From Pseudoxanthomonas suwonensis 11-1 (GTDB taxonomy: Bacteria > Pseudomonadota > Gammaproteobacteria > Xanthomonadales > Xanthomonadaceae), in NCBI RefSeq assembly GCF_000185965.1, contig NC_014924.1, forward strand, positions 2,170,001 to 2,234,000: a DNA stretch of 64,000 nucleotides. Reading direction: 5' to 3'. The position numbers were made by a program, and so were the translations under genes. The stretch's first letter is position 1, and the number at the start of each line of letters is the position of its first letter. Below the pieces are notes generated by a model that did not search any database, had not been told where the DNA came from, and was given only the letters and a program-made list of their open reading frames with translations. Positions 48,175 to 56,397 of the stretch are shown piece after piece.

Positions 48175-50031
48175 TCATCCGGCCGGGCAGCGCGGGGTGT
48201 CGACCTTCTGCATCCAGCCATCCTCGGTGCTGCCGTCGCGTCCATGCACGCGCAGCGCCAGGCGGTGGCTGCCCGGCGCGATCCACGCCGGCAGGGTCCC
48301 GGCCGCATGGAAGCCGACATGCGGATGGCCCGGATCGCTGCTGTTGCCCCAGTACGCGGCCACCTGCGGCGCCTCCCTGCCGTACTCGGTGCGCGCCAGC
48401 ACCCGGCCGTCGAGCAGCAGCTCCACCGCTTCCACCCCGACCCCGTCCTTGAACGCCCAGCCGCTGGCCTCGTACTGGCACGCCAGTTCGCCTCCGGGTG
48501 CGGGCGCGTCGATCCAGGCCAGGGCCGGCAGGGTGCACTGCCCCTCCGCGCGGCCCGGCGGCAGGCGGAACAGCAGGAAGCGCTGGGCCAGGTTGTCGAC
48601 CCCGACGACCTGCGGTGGCGGCAGCGGGCCGACCCACTCGCACAGCGACTGGTAGTACTGAAGCAGTTCGCGGTAGCGCACGTCGCTGGCGGAGACCACC
48701 AGCAGCACCGGGGTATCCAGCGGCCGCTCGACCAGCAGGCCCCACAGCGCCAGCTGTGGCGCGCGTCCGTGGTGGGCGTTGAGCGGGTGCGGCAGCACCC
48801 GGATGTCCGGATCGCCCATGGCGAAGCCCAGCTCGGCCCCGACCTTGAAGCTGTCGGCCACCAGCGCGGTGCCGTCGGGCATGTCGGCCAGCGCCTTGCG
48901 CACCTCGCCAGCCAGCTGCTCCCAGCCGGCGAAATTGCGCGGGTAGTGCTTGCTGCCCGCCAGCTCGGCACGCACCGGCGGCAGGGACACCGCCAGCAGC
49001 CAGCCCAGCGCGAGCACGGCGCCGGCGGCGGTGGTCGCCCAGGTCGCGATGCGCCAGCCGCGCGGCCATCCCTGCAGCAGCAGCGCAGCCATCGGCAGCA
49101 GGGCGAGCCAGGCCGGCAGCGGCCAGTGGAAGCTCACCCGCTCGGCATCGGCGAAGAAACCCAGCACGAAGAAGCCGGCGGCGACGAACACCCCGAACAG
49201 GCCGAGGAACCGCCACGGTGGCCGCAGCGCGCGCGGCGGCCGCGCGCAGCGCCAGCCGGCCAGCAGCATCGCCGCCAGCAGCAGCGGGGTCACAACGACG
49301 GCCTGCACCGGCAGGAACAGCAGTCCACCTGCATGCAGCGACCACGGGTGGCGGTCGACCAGCTGGAAGCGCACCCCGGCATCGCCATGGTCCAGGTTCC
49401 ACAGCAGCAGCGGCGCCCAGGCCAGCAGGCCCACCGCCAGCGCCAGCAGCACCCGCGGATCGGCCAGCAGCCGGCGCCCGTGCGGGACCAGCAGCAGGGC
49501 CGCGCTGCCGGCCACCAGCACGCCGCCGAAGCGGTAATGGCTCAGCGCGCCCAGGGCCAGGCCGATGCCCAGCTCCAGCACCATCAGTGCAGTGACATGG
49601 CGCAGCAGGCGCGTGCCCGCGTGCAGGCACAGCACCGTGGCCAGTGCCAGCGGCACGTCCGGCAGGGCCAGCACGCCCAGGGTGCCGACCAGTGGCATCA
49701 GCACCGCAAGGCTGCCGGCATGCCAGCCGGCCTGTTCGCCGAACCAGCGCGCGCCGATCCGCACCACCCACCACGGCACGATCGCGCCCATCAGCAGGAA
49801 CGGCAGGCGCAGGGCCAGCAGGTGGTCGCCGCCGATCCAGGTCCCCAGCCGGGCCAGCCACGCGGTCATGCCCGGCAGGTCGGAATAGGCCGGGGCCAGG
49901 TGCCGGCCCTCCTGCCAGTAGAACGCCTCGTCCACGAACAGCGGCAGCTGCGCCGCCACCGCGAGCTTCACCAGGCAGGCCGCGATCCAGAGCAGGAGGA
50001 AGGCCCGGCGCGCCCCGGTCCCGGACTGCAT
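48175..50031 (-). CDS. GT39-family (ArnT-like) membrane glycosyltransferase
   Basis: 618 residues with about ten or more hydrophobic helices (residues 10-365) and a soluble C-terminal part (about 390-618). GT-C enzymes use polyprenyl-phosphate sugars; the catalytic acidic pair is in LFVDEAFYW (Asp34, Glu35), as in ArnT/PMT proteins. The C-terminal region includes a beta-sandwich-like carbohydrate-binding stretch (VEAVELLLDGRVL, HVGFHAAGTLPAW). Start: the ATG at 50031 is preferred because the alternative at 50070 would leave only 3 bp to the divergent moxR ATG. The acceptor (lipid A, protein or other) is unknown. Confidence 0.85.
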   Translation of the reverse strand: MQSGTGARRAFLLLWIAACLVKLAVAAQLPLFVDEAFYWQEGRHLAPAYSDLPGMTAWLARLGTWIGGDHLLALRLPFLLMGAIVPWWVVRIGARWFGEQAGWHAGSLAVLMPLVGTLGVLALPDVPLALATVLCLHAGTRLLRHVTALMVLELGIGLALGALSHYRFGGVLVAGSAALLLVPHGRRLLADPRVLLALAVGLLAWAPLLLWNLDHGDAGVRFQLVDRHPWSLHAGGLLFLPVQAVVVTPLLLAAMLLAGWRCARPPRALRPPWRFLGLFGVFVAAGFFVLGFFADAERVSFHWPLPAWLALLPMAALLLQGWPRGWRIATWATTAAGAVLALGWLLAVSLPPVRAELAGSKHYPRNFAGWEQLAGEVRKALADMPDGTALVADSFKVGAELGFAMGDPDIRVLPHPLNAHHGRAPQLALWGLLVERPLDTPVLLVVSASDVRYRELLQYYQSLCEWVGPLPPPQVVGVDNLAQRFLLFRLPPGRAEGQCTLPALAWIDAPAPGGELACQYEASGWAFKDGVGVEAVELLLDGRVLARTEYGREAPQVAAYWGNSSDPGHPHVGFHAAGTLPAWIAPGSHRLALRVHGRDGSTEDGWMQKVDTPRCPAG

Positions 50032-50073
50032 ACCCGGTACACTCCCGACCCATCCGGACAACGCAGGCATGCG

Positions 50074-51030
50074 ATGGCGAACTCCACGGAACGACAGCCT
50101 CCGATCCTACCCGACGCGCTGGCCCGCGCCCTCCACCAGGCGCAGGCGCAGGTCAACGCGATGGTGCTGGGCAAGGCCCACGAGGTGCGGCTGGCGTTCG
50201 TCGCCCTGCTCGCCGGCGGCCATGTGCTGATCGAGGACCTGCCCGGGCTGGGCAAGACCACCCTCGCCCACGCCCTCGCCGCGACCGTCGGCCTGTCGTT
50301 CCAGCGCGTGCAGTTCACCTCCGACCTGCTGCCGGCCGACGTGCTGGGCGTGTCGGTGTACGACGCGGCCGCACGCGGCTTCCAGTTCCATCCCGGTCCG
50401 GTGTTCACCCAGGTGCTGCTGGCGGACGAGATCAACCGCGCTCCGCCGCGTACCCAGAGCGCGCTGCTCGAAGCCATGGCCGAGCAGCAGGTGACCCTGG
50501 ACGGCGTGACCCACCGCCTGCCCGACCCGTTCTTCGTGATCGCCACCCAGAACCCGGTGGACCTGTCCGGCACCTTCCCGCTGCCGGACTCGCAGCTGGA
50601 CCGCTTCCTGCTGCGCTTCTCGCTGGGCTACCCCGGCGCCGAGGCCGAGCGCGCCCTGCTGACCGGCGCCGACCGTCGCGAACTGATCGCCCAGGCCGCC
50701 CCGGTGCTGGGCGAGGGCGATGTCGCGGCCCTGCGCCAGGCCGCGATCCGGGTGCATGCCAGCGACGCGCTCATCGACTACGTGCAGGCCCTGCTCGCGC
50801 GCAGCCGCCGCCATCCGGGCGTGCGGGTGGGCCTGTCGCCGCGCGCCGGCCTGGCGCTGCTGCACGCGGCCCGCGCCTACGCCCTGCTGCTGGGCCGTGG
50901 CCACGTGGTGCCGGAGGACGTGCAGGCGCTCTTCATCGCCGTCGCCGGCCACCGCCTGGTGGCCGAGGCGGAAGCCGGCGAAGGCGCCGCCCTGGCCAAG
51001 TCCGTGCTGCACGCGGTGCCGGTGGACTGA
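50074..51030 (+). CDS. MoxR-family AAA+ ATPase
   Basis: 318 residues. Walker A is DLPGLGKTTLAHALA and Walker B is LLADEINRAPPRTQSALLEAM; the sensor Asn is in FVIATQNP. MoxR proteins act as chaperones for metal-enzyme or envelope complexes. It is the first gene of a coupled set with DUF58 and transglutaminase-like proteins, an arrangement widely seen in proteobacteria and linked to envelope-stress functions in some species. The start codon follows a weak CAGG. Confidence 0.93.
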   Translation: MANSTERQPPILPDALARALHQAQAQVNAMVLGKAHEVRLAFVALLAGGHVLIEDLPGLGKTTLAHALAATVGLSFQRVQFTSDLLPADVLGVSVYDAAARGFQFHPGPVFTQVLLADEINRAPPRTQSALLEAMAEQQVTLDGVTHRLPDPFFVIATQNPVDLSGTFPLPDSQLDRFLLRFSLGYPGAEAERALLTGADRRELIAQAAPVLGEGDVAALRQAAIRVHASDALIDYVQALLARSRRHPGVRVGLSPRAGLALLHAARAYALLLGRGHVVPEDVQALFIAVAGHRLVAEAEAGEGAALAKSVLHAVPVD

Positions 51031-52001
51031 TGCGCCTGCCGGGGGGAGCGGGGGAACGGATCCGCGCGCTGCTGCGGGCGCTGGAGCCGCCCCGCGCGCC
51101 GGAAGCCCTGCCGCTGGCGGTCGACCGCCGCCGGGTCTATGTCCTGCCGACCGGCTTCGGCCTGTTCTATACCGTGCTGGTCCTGGCCATGCTGCTGGGC
51201 GCACTGAACTACAACAACAACCCGGCCCTGCTGCTGGCGCTGCTGCTCGGCGCCTCCGGGTTGGCCAGCCTGATCGCCACCCACCTGCAGCTGTCCGGGC
51301 TGCGGGTCGAGGCGGTCTCGGCCGAGCCGGTCCCGGCCGGGCAGACACTGGCCCTGCGCCTGGCCCTGTCCAGCCGCGACGGCCGCGCCCGCCGCGGGCT
51401 ACGCATCGACCGGGAAGGAACGGAGGCCTGGGCCGCGATCGCCGGCAACGATTCGGCCGAGGTCGTGCTGCCGGTGGCCACCACCCGCCGCGGCTGGCTG
51501 GAGGCTGGTCGCATCCGTATCTCGACCACCCAGCCACTGGGCCTGGTGCGCGGGTGGTCGCGGATCTGGCCACGGCAGCGCCTGCTGGTGTATCCGCGCC
51601 CGGAGGCCAGTCCGCCACCGCTGCCGGACAGCGCCGGCACCCTCGGCCGCGGCCGTCCCGATCCGCTGGGCGAGGAACCGCACCAGCTGCGCGCCTACCG
51701 CGCCGGGGACCCGCCGCGGACCATCGCCTGGAAGCACAGCGCGCGTCGCGACACCCTGGTGGTGCGCGAGTTCGAGCGCGCCGAAGGCCGCGAACTGGTA
51801 CTCGACTGGCGCGACCTGTCCGCCCTGGCGCTGGAGCCGCGGATCTCGCGCCTGGCCGCGTGGATCGACCAGGCCGAGCGCGAGGGCCGCCGCTACCGCC
51901 TGCGCCTGCCGGCCCAGGACGACATCGGTCCGGGCCAGGGTCCCGAGCACCGCCACGCCTGCCTGCGCGCGCTGGCCCTGCTGCCGGATGCCGCGCCATG
52001 A
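51030..52001 (+). CDS. DUF58 family membrane protein
   Basis: 323 residues. Two membrane helices near residues 38-80 (LFYTVLVLAMLLGALNY and ALLLALLLGASGLASLI) precede a C-terminal domain with the DUF58 signature HQLRAYRAGDPPRTIAWKHSAR. The domain resembles a von Willebrand-type fold that partners MoxR ATPases. Its ATG overlaps the moxR stop (TGATG) and its stop overlaps the next start (ATGA). Confidence 0.9.
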   Translation: MRLPGGAGERIRALLRALEPPRAPEALPLAVDRRRVYVLPTGFGLFYTVLVLAMLLGALNYNNNPALLLALLLGASGLASLIATHLQLSGLRVEAVSAEPVPAGQTLALRLALSSRDGRARRGLRIDREGTEAWAAIAGNDSAEVVLPVATTRRGWLEAGRIRISTTQPLGLVRGWSRIWPRQRLLVYPRPEASPPPLPDSAGTLGRGRPDPLGEEPHQLRAYRAGDPPRTIAWKHSARRDTLVVREFERAEGRELVLDWRDLSALALEPRISRLAAWIDQAEREGRRYRLRLPAQDDIGPGQGPEHRHACLRALALLPDAAP

Positions 52002-53938
52002 CTCGCGCCACCGTCCCGCTGCCGCCGGCCACCCGCGCCTGGGCCCTGGCCACTGCCGGCCTGGGCCTGCTGCCGCTGCTGCTGCTCCTGCCCCCGGGCC
52101 TGGCCGCTGGCCTGGCAGCGACCGCGGTGGCGGCGACCGCCGGCTCCTGGCGCCGGCCGTTGCCCTCGTGGCTGCGCCTGCTGCTGACCCTGGCCATGCT
52201 CGCCCTGGTGTTCGCGCTGATGGGCCCGCGCATGGGCCGCGACACCGGCTGCGCCCTGCTGGCGGCGATGCTGGCGATCAAGCCGGCCGAGTCCCACGCG
52301 CTGCGCGATGCGCGCAGCCTGCTGGGCTTCTCGCTGTTCGCCCCGTTCGCCGCGTTCCTGCTCGACCAGGGCCCGCTGACGATGCTGCTGGGCCTGGGCG
52401 CGGTGCTCGGCGCCCTGCTGACCCTGCAGCGCCTGGCCGATGCCGAGGCCCATGCACCGCCGCTACCGCCCGGCCAGCGCCTGCGCGCGATGGGCCGGCT
52501 GGTGGCGATCGGATTGCCGCTGGCGCTGGCGGCGTTCTGGCTGTTCCCGCGGCTGCCCTCGCCGCTGTGGGGCGTACCGGAACGGGCCATCGCCCGGCCC
52601 GGCCTTTCCGATCGCATGGAGCCGGGTGCCTGGCTGGATTTCATGACCGACGACCGTCCAGCGCTGAGGGTGCGCTTCGACGGACCGTCCCCGGCGCCGG
52701 AAGAGATGTACTGGCGCGGCGCCGTGCTCTGGAACTTCGACGGCCGCGCATGGACACGTGATCCACGCCTCGACTTCCTGCCAGCCCCCGAGCGCGAGCA
52801 CTCCGCCGTGGAGTGGGCCTACGAAGTGGAGATGGAAGCCACCGATCGCCGTCTGCTGGTTGCCCTCGACCTGCCTACCCATGCACCGTCTGGCGCGCGC
52901 CTCGGCTACGACATGGCGCTTACCAGCGTCCGCGCCCTGGCTACGCCCACGCGCTGGCAGTTGCAGTCCAGGCCACCGCGCAGCCTGGAGCCGGACCTGC
53001 ACCCGGTTGCCCGCCGGTTCGCGCTTGCCCTGCCGCCCGAAGTCAACCCGCGCACGCGAGCCCTCGCCGCGAAGTGGCGGAAGGAAGCCGGCGCCGATGA
53101 CGCAGCGATCATCGAGCGCGCCTTGCGGATGATCCGGTCCGATTTCGCCTACACCCTCGACGTGCCCCTGCCCGGCCGCGATGCCGCCGACGAGTTCCTG
53201 TTTGCGCAGAAGCGCGGCTACTGCGAACAATTCAGCTCCGCCTTCGCGGTGCTGATGCGCGCTGCCGGCATCCCAACCCGGGTGGTGGTCGGCTACGCCG
53301 GCGGCTACCCCAATCCGTTCGGCGACTACTGGATCGTGCGCCGCGAAGACGCCCATGCCTGGAACGAGGTGTGGCTGGAGGGGCGCGGATGGGTGCGGGT
53401 CGATCCCACCGCCGCGGTGGCGCCGGAGCGCATCTACGACACCCTGGAACAGCGACGCGCGCTCGCGGATGCCGGCGGCGGCCTGCAGTCCCTGCGCCTG
53501 GACAATCTGGGCGACTTCGCCGACTGGCTGCGCCGCGGCTGGAACGACCTGGTGCTGGGTTTCGATGCCGAGCGCCAGCAGGCCCTGCTGCAGCCGCTGG
53601 GCCTGCAGCGGCTGCAGCCGTCGCAGCTGCTGGCGGCATTCTGCGCGCTTGCGGCGCTGGCACTGGCTGCGATGGCCTGGTGGCTTGCGCGCGGCGAACG
53701 CGAACGCGATCCCCTGCTGCGCGCCTGGCACCGGCTGGGCCGCCGTTATGAACGGTTTGGCCTGGGCCGCGCCCCGCACGAGCCCGCGATGGACTGGGCA
53801 CGGCGCGTCGCCGTCGCCCGTCCCGAGGCGGGCAAGGATCTGCTCGCGCTCAGCCGCCGTTTCGTCGAATCGCGCTACGCTCCACGCCACGGGGGATTGC
53901 GCCAGCTGGTCACGGACCTGCGGCGGCACCGCCCCTGA
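51998..53938 (+). CDS. Membrane transglutaminase-like protein (DUF3488/TgpA type)
   Basis: 646 residues. Several N-terminal membrane helices (about 12-185) lead to a periplasmic transglutaminase-like domain with the triad Cys409 (RGYCEQFSS), His453 (DAHAWNEV) and Asp469 (VDPTAAV); a final membrane helix (about 545-570) and a cytoplasmic DUF4129-like tail follow. TgpA of Pseudomonas, same architecture, is important for viability (family knowledge). It is coupled to the DUF58 gene and completes the moxR-DUF58-tgpA unit. Confidence 0.93.
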   Translation: MTRATVPLPPATRAWALATAGLGLLPLLLLLPPGLAAGLAATAVAATAGSWRRPLPSWLRLLLTLAMLALVFALMGPRMGRDTGCALLAAMLAIKPAESHALRDARSLLGFSLFAPFAAFLLDQGPLTMLLGLGAVLGALLTLQRLADAEAHAPPLPPGQRLRAMGRLVAIGLPLALAAFWLFPRLPSPLWGVPERAIARPGLSDRMEPGAWLDFMTDDRPALRVRFDGPSPAPEEMYWRGAVLWNFDGRAWTRDPRLDFLPAPEREHSAVEWAYEVEMEATDRRLLVALDLPTHAPSGARLGYDMALTSVRALATPTRWQLQSRPPRSLEPDLHPVARRFALALPPEVNPRTRALAAKWRKEAGADDAAIIERALRMIRSDFAYTLDVPLPGRDAADEFLFAQKRGYCEQFSSAFAVLMRAAGIPTRVVVGYAGGYPNPFGDYWIVRREDAHAWNEVWLEGRGWVRVDPTAAVAPERIYDTLEQRRALADAGGGLQSLRLDNLGDFADWLRRGWNDLVLGFDAERQQALLQPLGLQRLQPSQLLAAFCALAALALAAMAWWLARGERERDPLLRAWHRLGRRYERFGLGRAPHEPAMDWARRVAVARPEAGKDLLALSRRFVESRYAPRHGGLRQLVTDLRRHRP

Positions 53939-53956
53939 TCTTCACCGGAGGCCGCC

Positions 53957-54499
53957 ATGACTTTGCGCAACACCGTCCGATTCCTCACCGCTGCTGCCGG
54001 CCTGTCGCTGCTGGCCGCCTGCGCCACTGCGCCGCAGCCGCTGCAGGGCAGCTTCCCGCAGGTCACCCCGCAGCAGGCGGTGGCCGCCACGCCCGGCAGC
54101 AGCCCGGTGCGTTGGGGTGGCCGCATCGTCGAGACCCAGCCCAAGCAGGACCGCACCTGCTTCCAGATGGTGGCCATGCCGCTGAACGCCACCGGCCGCC
54201 CGCAGAGCAACTCGGCCGACGTCACCCAGGGCCGCTTCGTCGCCTGCCGCGCCGGCTTCTACGACCCGGCGGTGTTCACCCCGGGCCGTGAAGTCACCTT
54301 CGTCGGCCGCGTAGAGGGCACCGAAAGCGTGCGCATCGGCGAGTACGACTACCACCTGCCGCAGCTGGCTGCCGACGTGGTCTACCTGTGGCCGGAAGTG
54401 CGCGAGGTCGAGGTGGTGGTTCCGCCCTACCCCTACGGCCCTTACGGCCGCCCCTACTGGGGGCCGTACCGCGCCGGTTGGGGCGGCTGGTGGTGGTGA
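53957..54499 (+). CDS. slp: Slp family outer membrane lipoprotein
   Basis: 180 residues. A strong GGAGG precedes the ATG. The signal sequence ends in LLAACAT, with Cys22 as the lipidation site. The Slp domain (about 30-150) includes VRWGGRIVETQP and FTPGREVTFVGRVEG; the C-terminal tail is Tyr/Pro/Gly/Trp-rich and ends GGWWW. Slp proteins are starvation- or acid-induced in enterobacteria. A strong terminator follows. Confidence 0.9.
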   Translation: MTLRNTVRFLTAAAGLSLLAACATAPQPLQGSFPQVTPQQAVAATPGSSPVRWGGRIVETQPKQDRTCFQMVAMPLNATGRPQSNSADVTQGRFVACRAGFYDPAVFTPGREVTFVGRVEGTESVRIGEYDYHLPQLAADVVYLWPEVREVEVVVPPYPYGPYGRPYWGPYRAGWGGWWW

Positions 54500-54528
54500 G
54501 CCGGCACGCCGCGCAATGATCGATGCAG

Positions 54529-54558
54529 GAACGCCGCCTTCGGGCGGCGTTCTTGTTT
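54529..54558 (+). terminator. Rho-independent terminator after slp
   Basis: A perfect 10-bp stem (54529-54538 with 54543-54552) closed by a TTCG tetraloop is followed by TTGTTT. The typical structure makes this a confident call. Confidence 0.85.
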
Positions 54559-54651
54559 CCGGGATTCGCACCCTCCGCCCGGACGGAGCAGGCGCAGGTT
54601 CGCCGGAACGAACAGCTACCGGCACGAGGCCGCGCCGCCTGAAGCCCGCGC

Positions 54652-54999
54652 TCAGGCCCCGAAGTGCCCCAGCGGCGCGCCCGCCAGCAGGTGCAGGTGG
54701 ACATGGAACACGGTCTGCCCCGCGTGTTCGCGGCAGTTCATCACCACCCGGTAGCCGTCCTGGGCCAGGCCCTCGCGGCGCGCGTACTCGGCCGCAGCCA
54801 GCATCAGCCGGCCGAACAATTCGGCGTGCTCGGGACGCGCATCATCCAGCGTGGGGATGGCCTCGTGCTTGGGAATGAACAGCACGTGCACCGGCGCCTG
54901 CGGGGCGATGTCCCGGAAGCCGAGGATGTCGTCGTCCTCGTACACGATGGTCGCCGGGATTTCGCGGCGGATGATCTTGCCGAAGATGGTGTCGCTCAT
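54652..54999 (-). CDS. hinT: HIT family purine nucleoside phosphoramidase HinT
   Basis: 115 residues. It hydrolyses AMP-NH2 and AMP-lysine-type phosphoramidates. The histidine triad is HVHLHLLAG near residue 100, and the start is SDTIFGKIIRREIPATIVYEDD. No clear Shine-Dalgarno is visible before the ATG at 54999. The upstream region is the REP-bearing spacer. Confidence 0.96.
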   Translation of the reverse strand: MSDTIFGKIIRREIPATIVYEDDDILGFRDIAPQAPVHVLFIPKHEAIPTLDDARPEHAELFGRLMLAAAEYARREGLAQDGYRVVMNCREHAGQTVFHVHLHLLAGAPLGHFGA

Positions 55000-55085
55000 G
55001 GTCCATGTGGCGGTTTGCGTGGATCGCTGCAGCTTAACCCAGCAAAGCCCTTCTCCCCCGGGAAAGCGGTTGTGGAGTGCTCCAT

Positions 55086-55119
55086 GTAGCCCGGATAAGG
55101 CCGAAGGCCGCATCCGGGG
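55086..55119 (+). repeat. GTAG-type REP palindrome, left member of a pair
   Basis: GTAG followed by CCCGGAT and, after an internal GGCC-GAA-GGCC hairpin, ATCCGGG. It is a partner of the inverted element at 55201-55231, 81 bp away. Confidence 0.75.
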
Positions 55120-55200
55120 CCGCGCGGGTCCGGCGCAGGGGCCTGCCAGGACATTGCCCCAGGGGCACGCACAAGGACTGCCACGATTGACCGGCAAGCC
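55120..55200. other. Spacer between the two REP palindromes
   Basis: No gene or other site is seen. With the two REPs and flanks it makes up the 345-bp hinT-recR intergenic region (55000-55344), in which no frame is convincing. Confidence 0.6.
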
Positions 55201-55231
55201 GGCCCGGGTGCGCTTCGCTTACCCGGGCCAC
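55201..55231 (-). repeat. GTGG-type REP palindrome, right member of a pair (inverted)
   Basis: On the minus strand GTGG is followed by CCCGGGT, a core of AAGCGAAGCGC and ACCCGGG. Its opposite orientation to the 55086 copy makes a BIME-like inverted pair. Confidence 0.75.
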
Positions 55232-55344
55232 GCGAGCTGCCGTGGCATTGGCCCGCGCCCAACGACGCGGGCGTTCGCCGGCATGCGTGCCAGTGGCGCG
55301 CAATCTTCCCGCCTGATCCCGCTGGAAAAAGCGGCGCAAGGCCG

Positions 55345-55932
55345 TCAGGGCATCTCCGCGCGGGTGCCGAAGGCGTGGGACAGGGTGCCGCGGTCCACGT
55401 ATTCCAGTTCACCGCCCAGCGGCAGGCCCTGCGCCAGGCGGCTGGGACGCACGCCGTGCTGGCGGGCCAGCTGGGCCAGGTAGTGCGCGGTGGCCTCGCC
55501 CTCGACCGTGGCGCTGGTGGCGATGATCATCTCGCTCACCTCGCCCGCCGCCAGGCGCGTGCCCAGCGTCTCCAGGCCAAGCTCGCGCGGGCCGACGCCG
55601 TCCAGCGGCGACAGCCGTCCCTGCAGCACGAAGTACACGCCGCGGTAGCCGGTGGCGGTCTCGATCGCGAGGCGGTCGGCCGGGGTCTCGACCACGCACA
55701 GCTGCTGGCGGTCACGCGAACCACTGGCGCAGACCGCGCAGACCTCGTCCTCGCTGAAGTCGCGGCACTGCGCGCAGTGCCCGATCCTCTCCACCGCCTC
55801 GGCCAGCACCGTCGCCAGCCGCTTGCCGCCCTCGCGCCCGCGCTCGAGCACGTGGTACGCCATGCGCTGCGCGCTCTTGCGCCCGACACCGGGCAGCACG
55901 CGGAAGGCTTCGATGAGTTCTTCGAGAAGCAT
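55345..55932 (-). CDS. recR: Recombination protein RecR
   Basis: 195 residues. It works with RecO and RecF to load RecA. An N-terminal helix-hairpin-helix (FRVLPGVGRKSAQRMAYHVL), a four-Cys zinc site (CAQCRDFSEDEVCAVC) and the Toprim domain (CVVETPADRLAIE, EMIIATSATVEGEATAHYL) are present. The ATG at 55932 lies 2 nt from a heptamer repeat block, leaving no Shine-Dalgarno. The N-terminus MLLEELIEAF is short compared with homologues that have a few more residues, so the repeat may have replaced the original start region. Confidence 0.94.
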   Translation of the reverse strand: MLLEELIEAFRVLPGVGRKSAQRMAYHVLERGREGGKRLATVLAEAVERIGHCAQCRDFSEDEVCAVCASGSRDRQQLCVVETPADRLAIETATGYRGVYFVLQGRLSPLDGVGPRELGLETLGTRLAAGEVSEMIIATSATVEGEATAHYLAQLARQHGVRPSRLAQGLPLGGELEYVDRGTLSHAFGTRAEMP

Positions 55933-55934
55933 GG

Positions 55935-55962
55935 GATTCGTGATTCGAGATTGGGGATTGGA
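55935..55962 (+). repeat. GATTCGT heptamer block, left arm
   Basis: Four 7-bp units: GATTCGT, GATTCGA, GATTGGG, GATTGGA. They begin 2 nt upstream of the recR start codon, and pair as an inverted repeat with the block at 56038-56065. Confidence 0.9.
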
Positions 55963-56037
55963 AGGGCCGCCGCGCTCCGGGGTGCGGCGCCGGCGGCCTG
56001 TGGCATCAAGCGATCACTGCGGTTGCTGCTAGCTCTT

Positions 56038-56065
56038 CCGAATCACGAATGACCAATAACGAATC
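56038..56065 (-). repeat. GATTCGT heptamer block, right arm (inverted)
   Basis: On the minus strand four units read GATTCGT, TATTGGT, CATTCGT, GATTCGG. With the left arm they flank 75 bp between recR and ybaB. The ybaB stop is 7 bp beyond. Confidence 0.9.
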
Positions 56066-56072
56066 ACCCTCT

Positions 56073-56393
56073 TCAGAACGGCAACTTCATTCCCGGCGGC
56101 AGTGGCATGCCCGCCGAGGCGGCGGCCATCTTCGCCTTGGATTCGGCGTCGATCTTGTTCGAGGCGTCGTTGAACGCGGCGGCCACCAGGTCCTCGACCA
56201 TCTCCTGGTCGGACAGCAGGCTGGGGTCGATCCGCACCTTGCGGCACTCCTTGGTGCCGGTGAGGGTCACGCTGACCATGCCGCCGCCGGCGCTGCCGGT
56301 GACCTCGAGCTTGGCCAGTTCTTCCTGGGCGCGCTGCAGGTTCTCCTGCATCTTCTGCGCCTGTTGCATCAGCTGGGCGATATTGCCGCGCAT
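56073..56393 (-). CDS. ybaB: YbaB/EbfC family nucleoid-associated protein
   Basis: 106 residues. It binds DNA as a dimer and is encoded between dnaX and recR in most bacteria. Conserved parts are [22 protein letters not shown] and [25 protein letters not shown]. It starts 4 nt after the dnaX stop. In place of the usual close coupling, 140 bp with heptamer repeats separate it from recR. Confidence 0.96.
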   Translation of the reverse strand: MRGNIAQLMQQAQKMQENLQRAQEELAKLEVTGSAGGGMVSVTLTGTKECRKVRIDPSLLSDQEMVEDLVAAAFNDASNKIDAESKAKMAAASAGMPLPPGMKLPF

Positions 56394-56397
56394 CGGT

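Noticed and set aside
48244-50073. Plus-strand frame over the GT39 gene that continues into moxR
   Set aside because: It is the shadow of the GT39 gene in a Gln/Arg/Ala-rich frame; MoxR starts at 50074.
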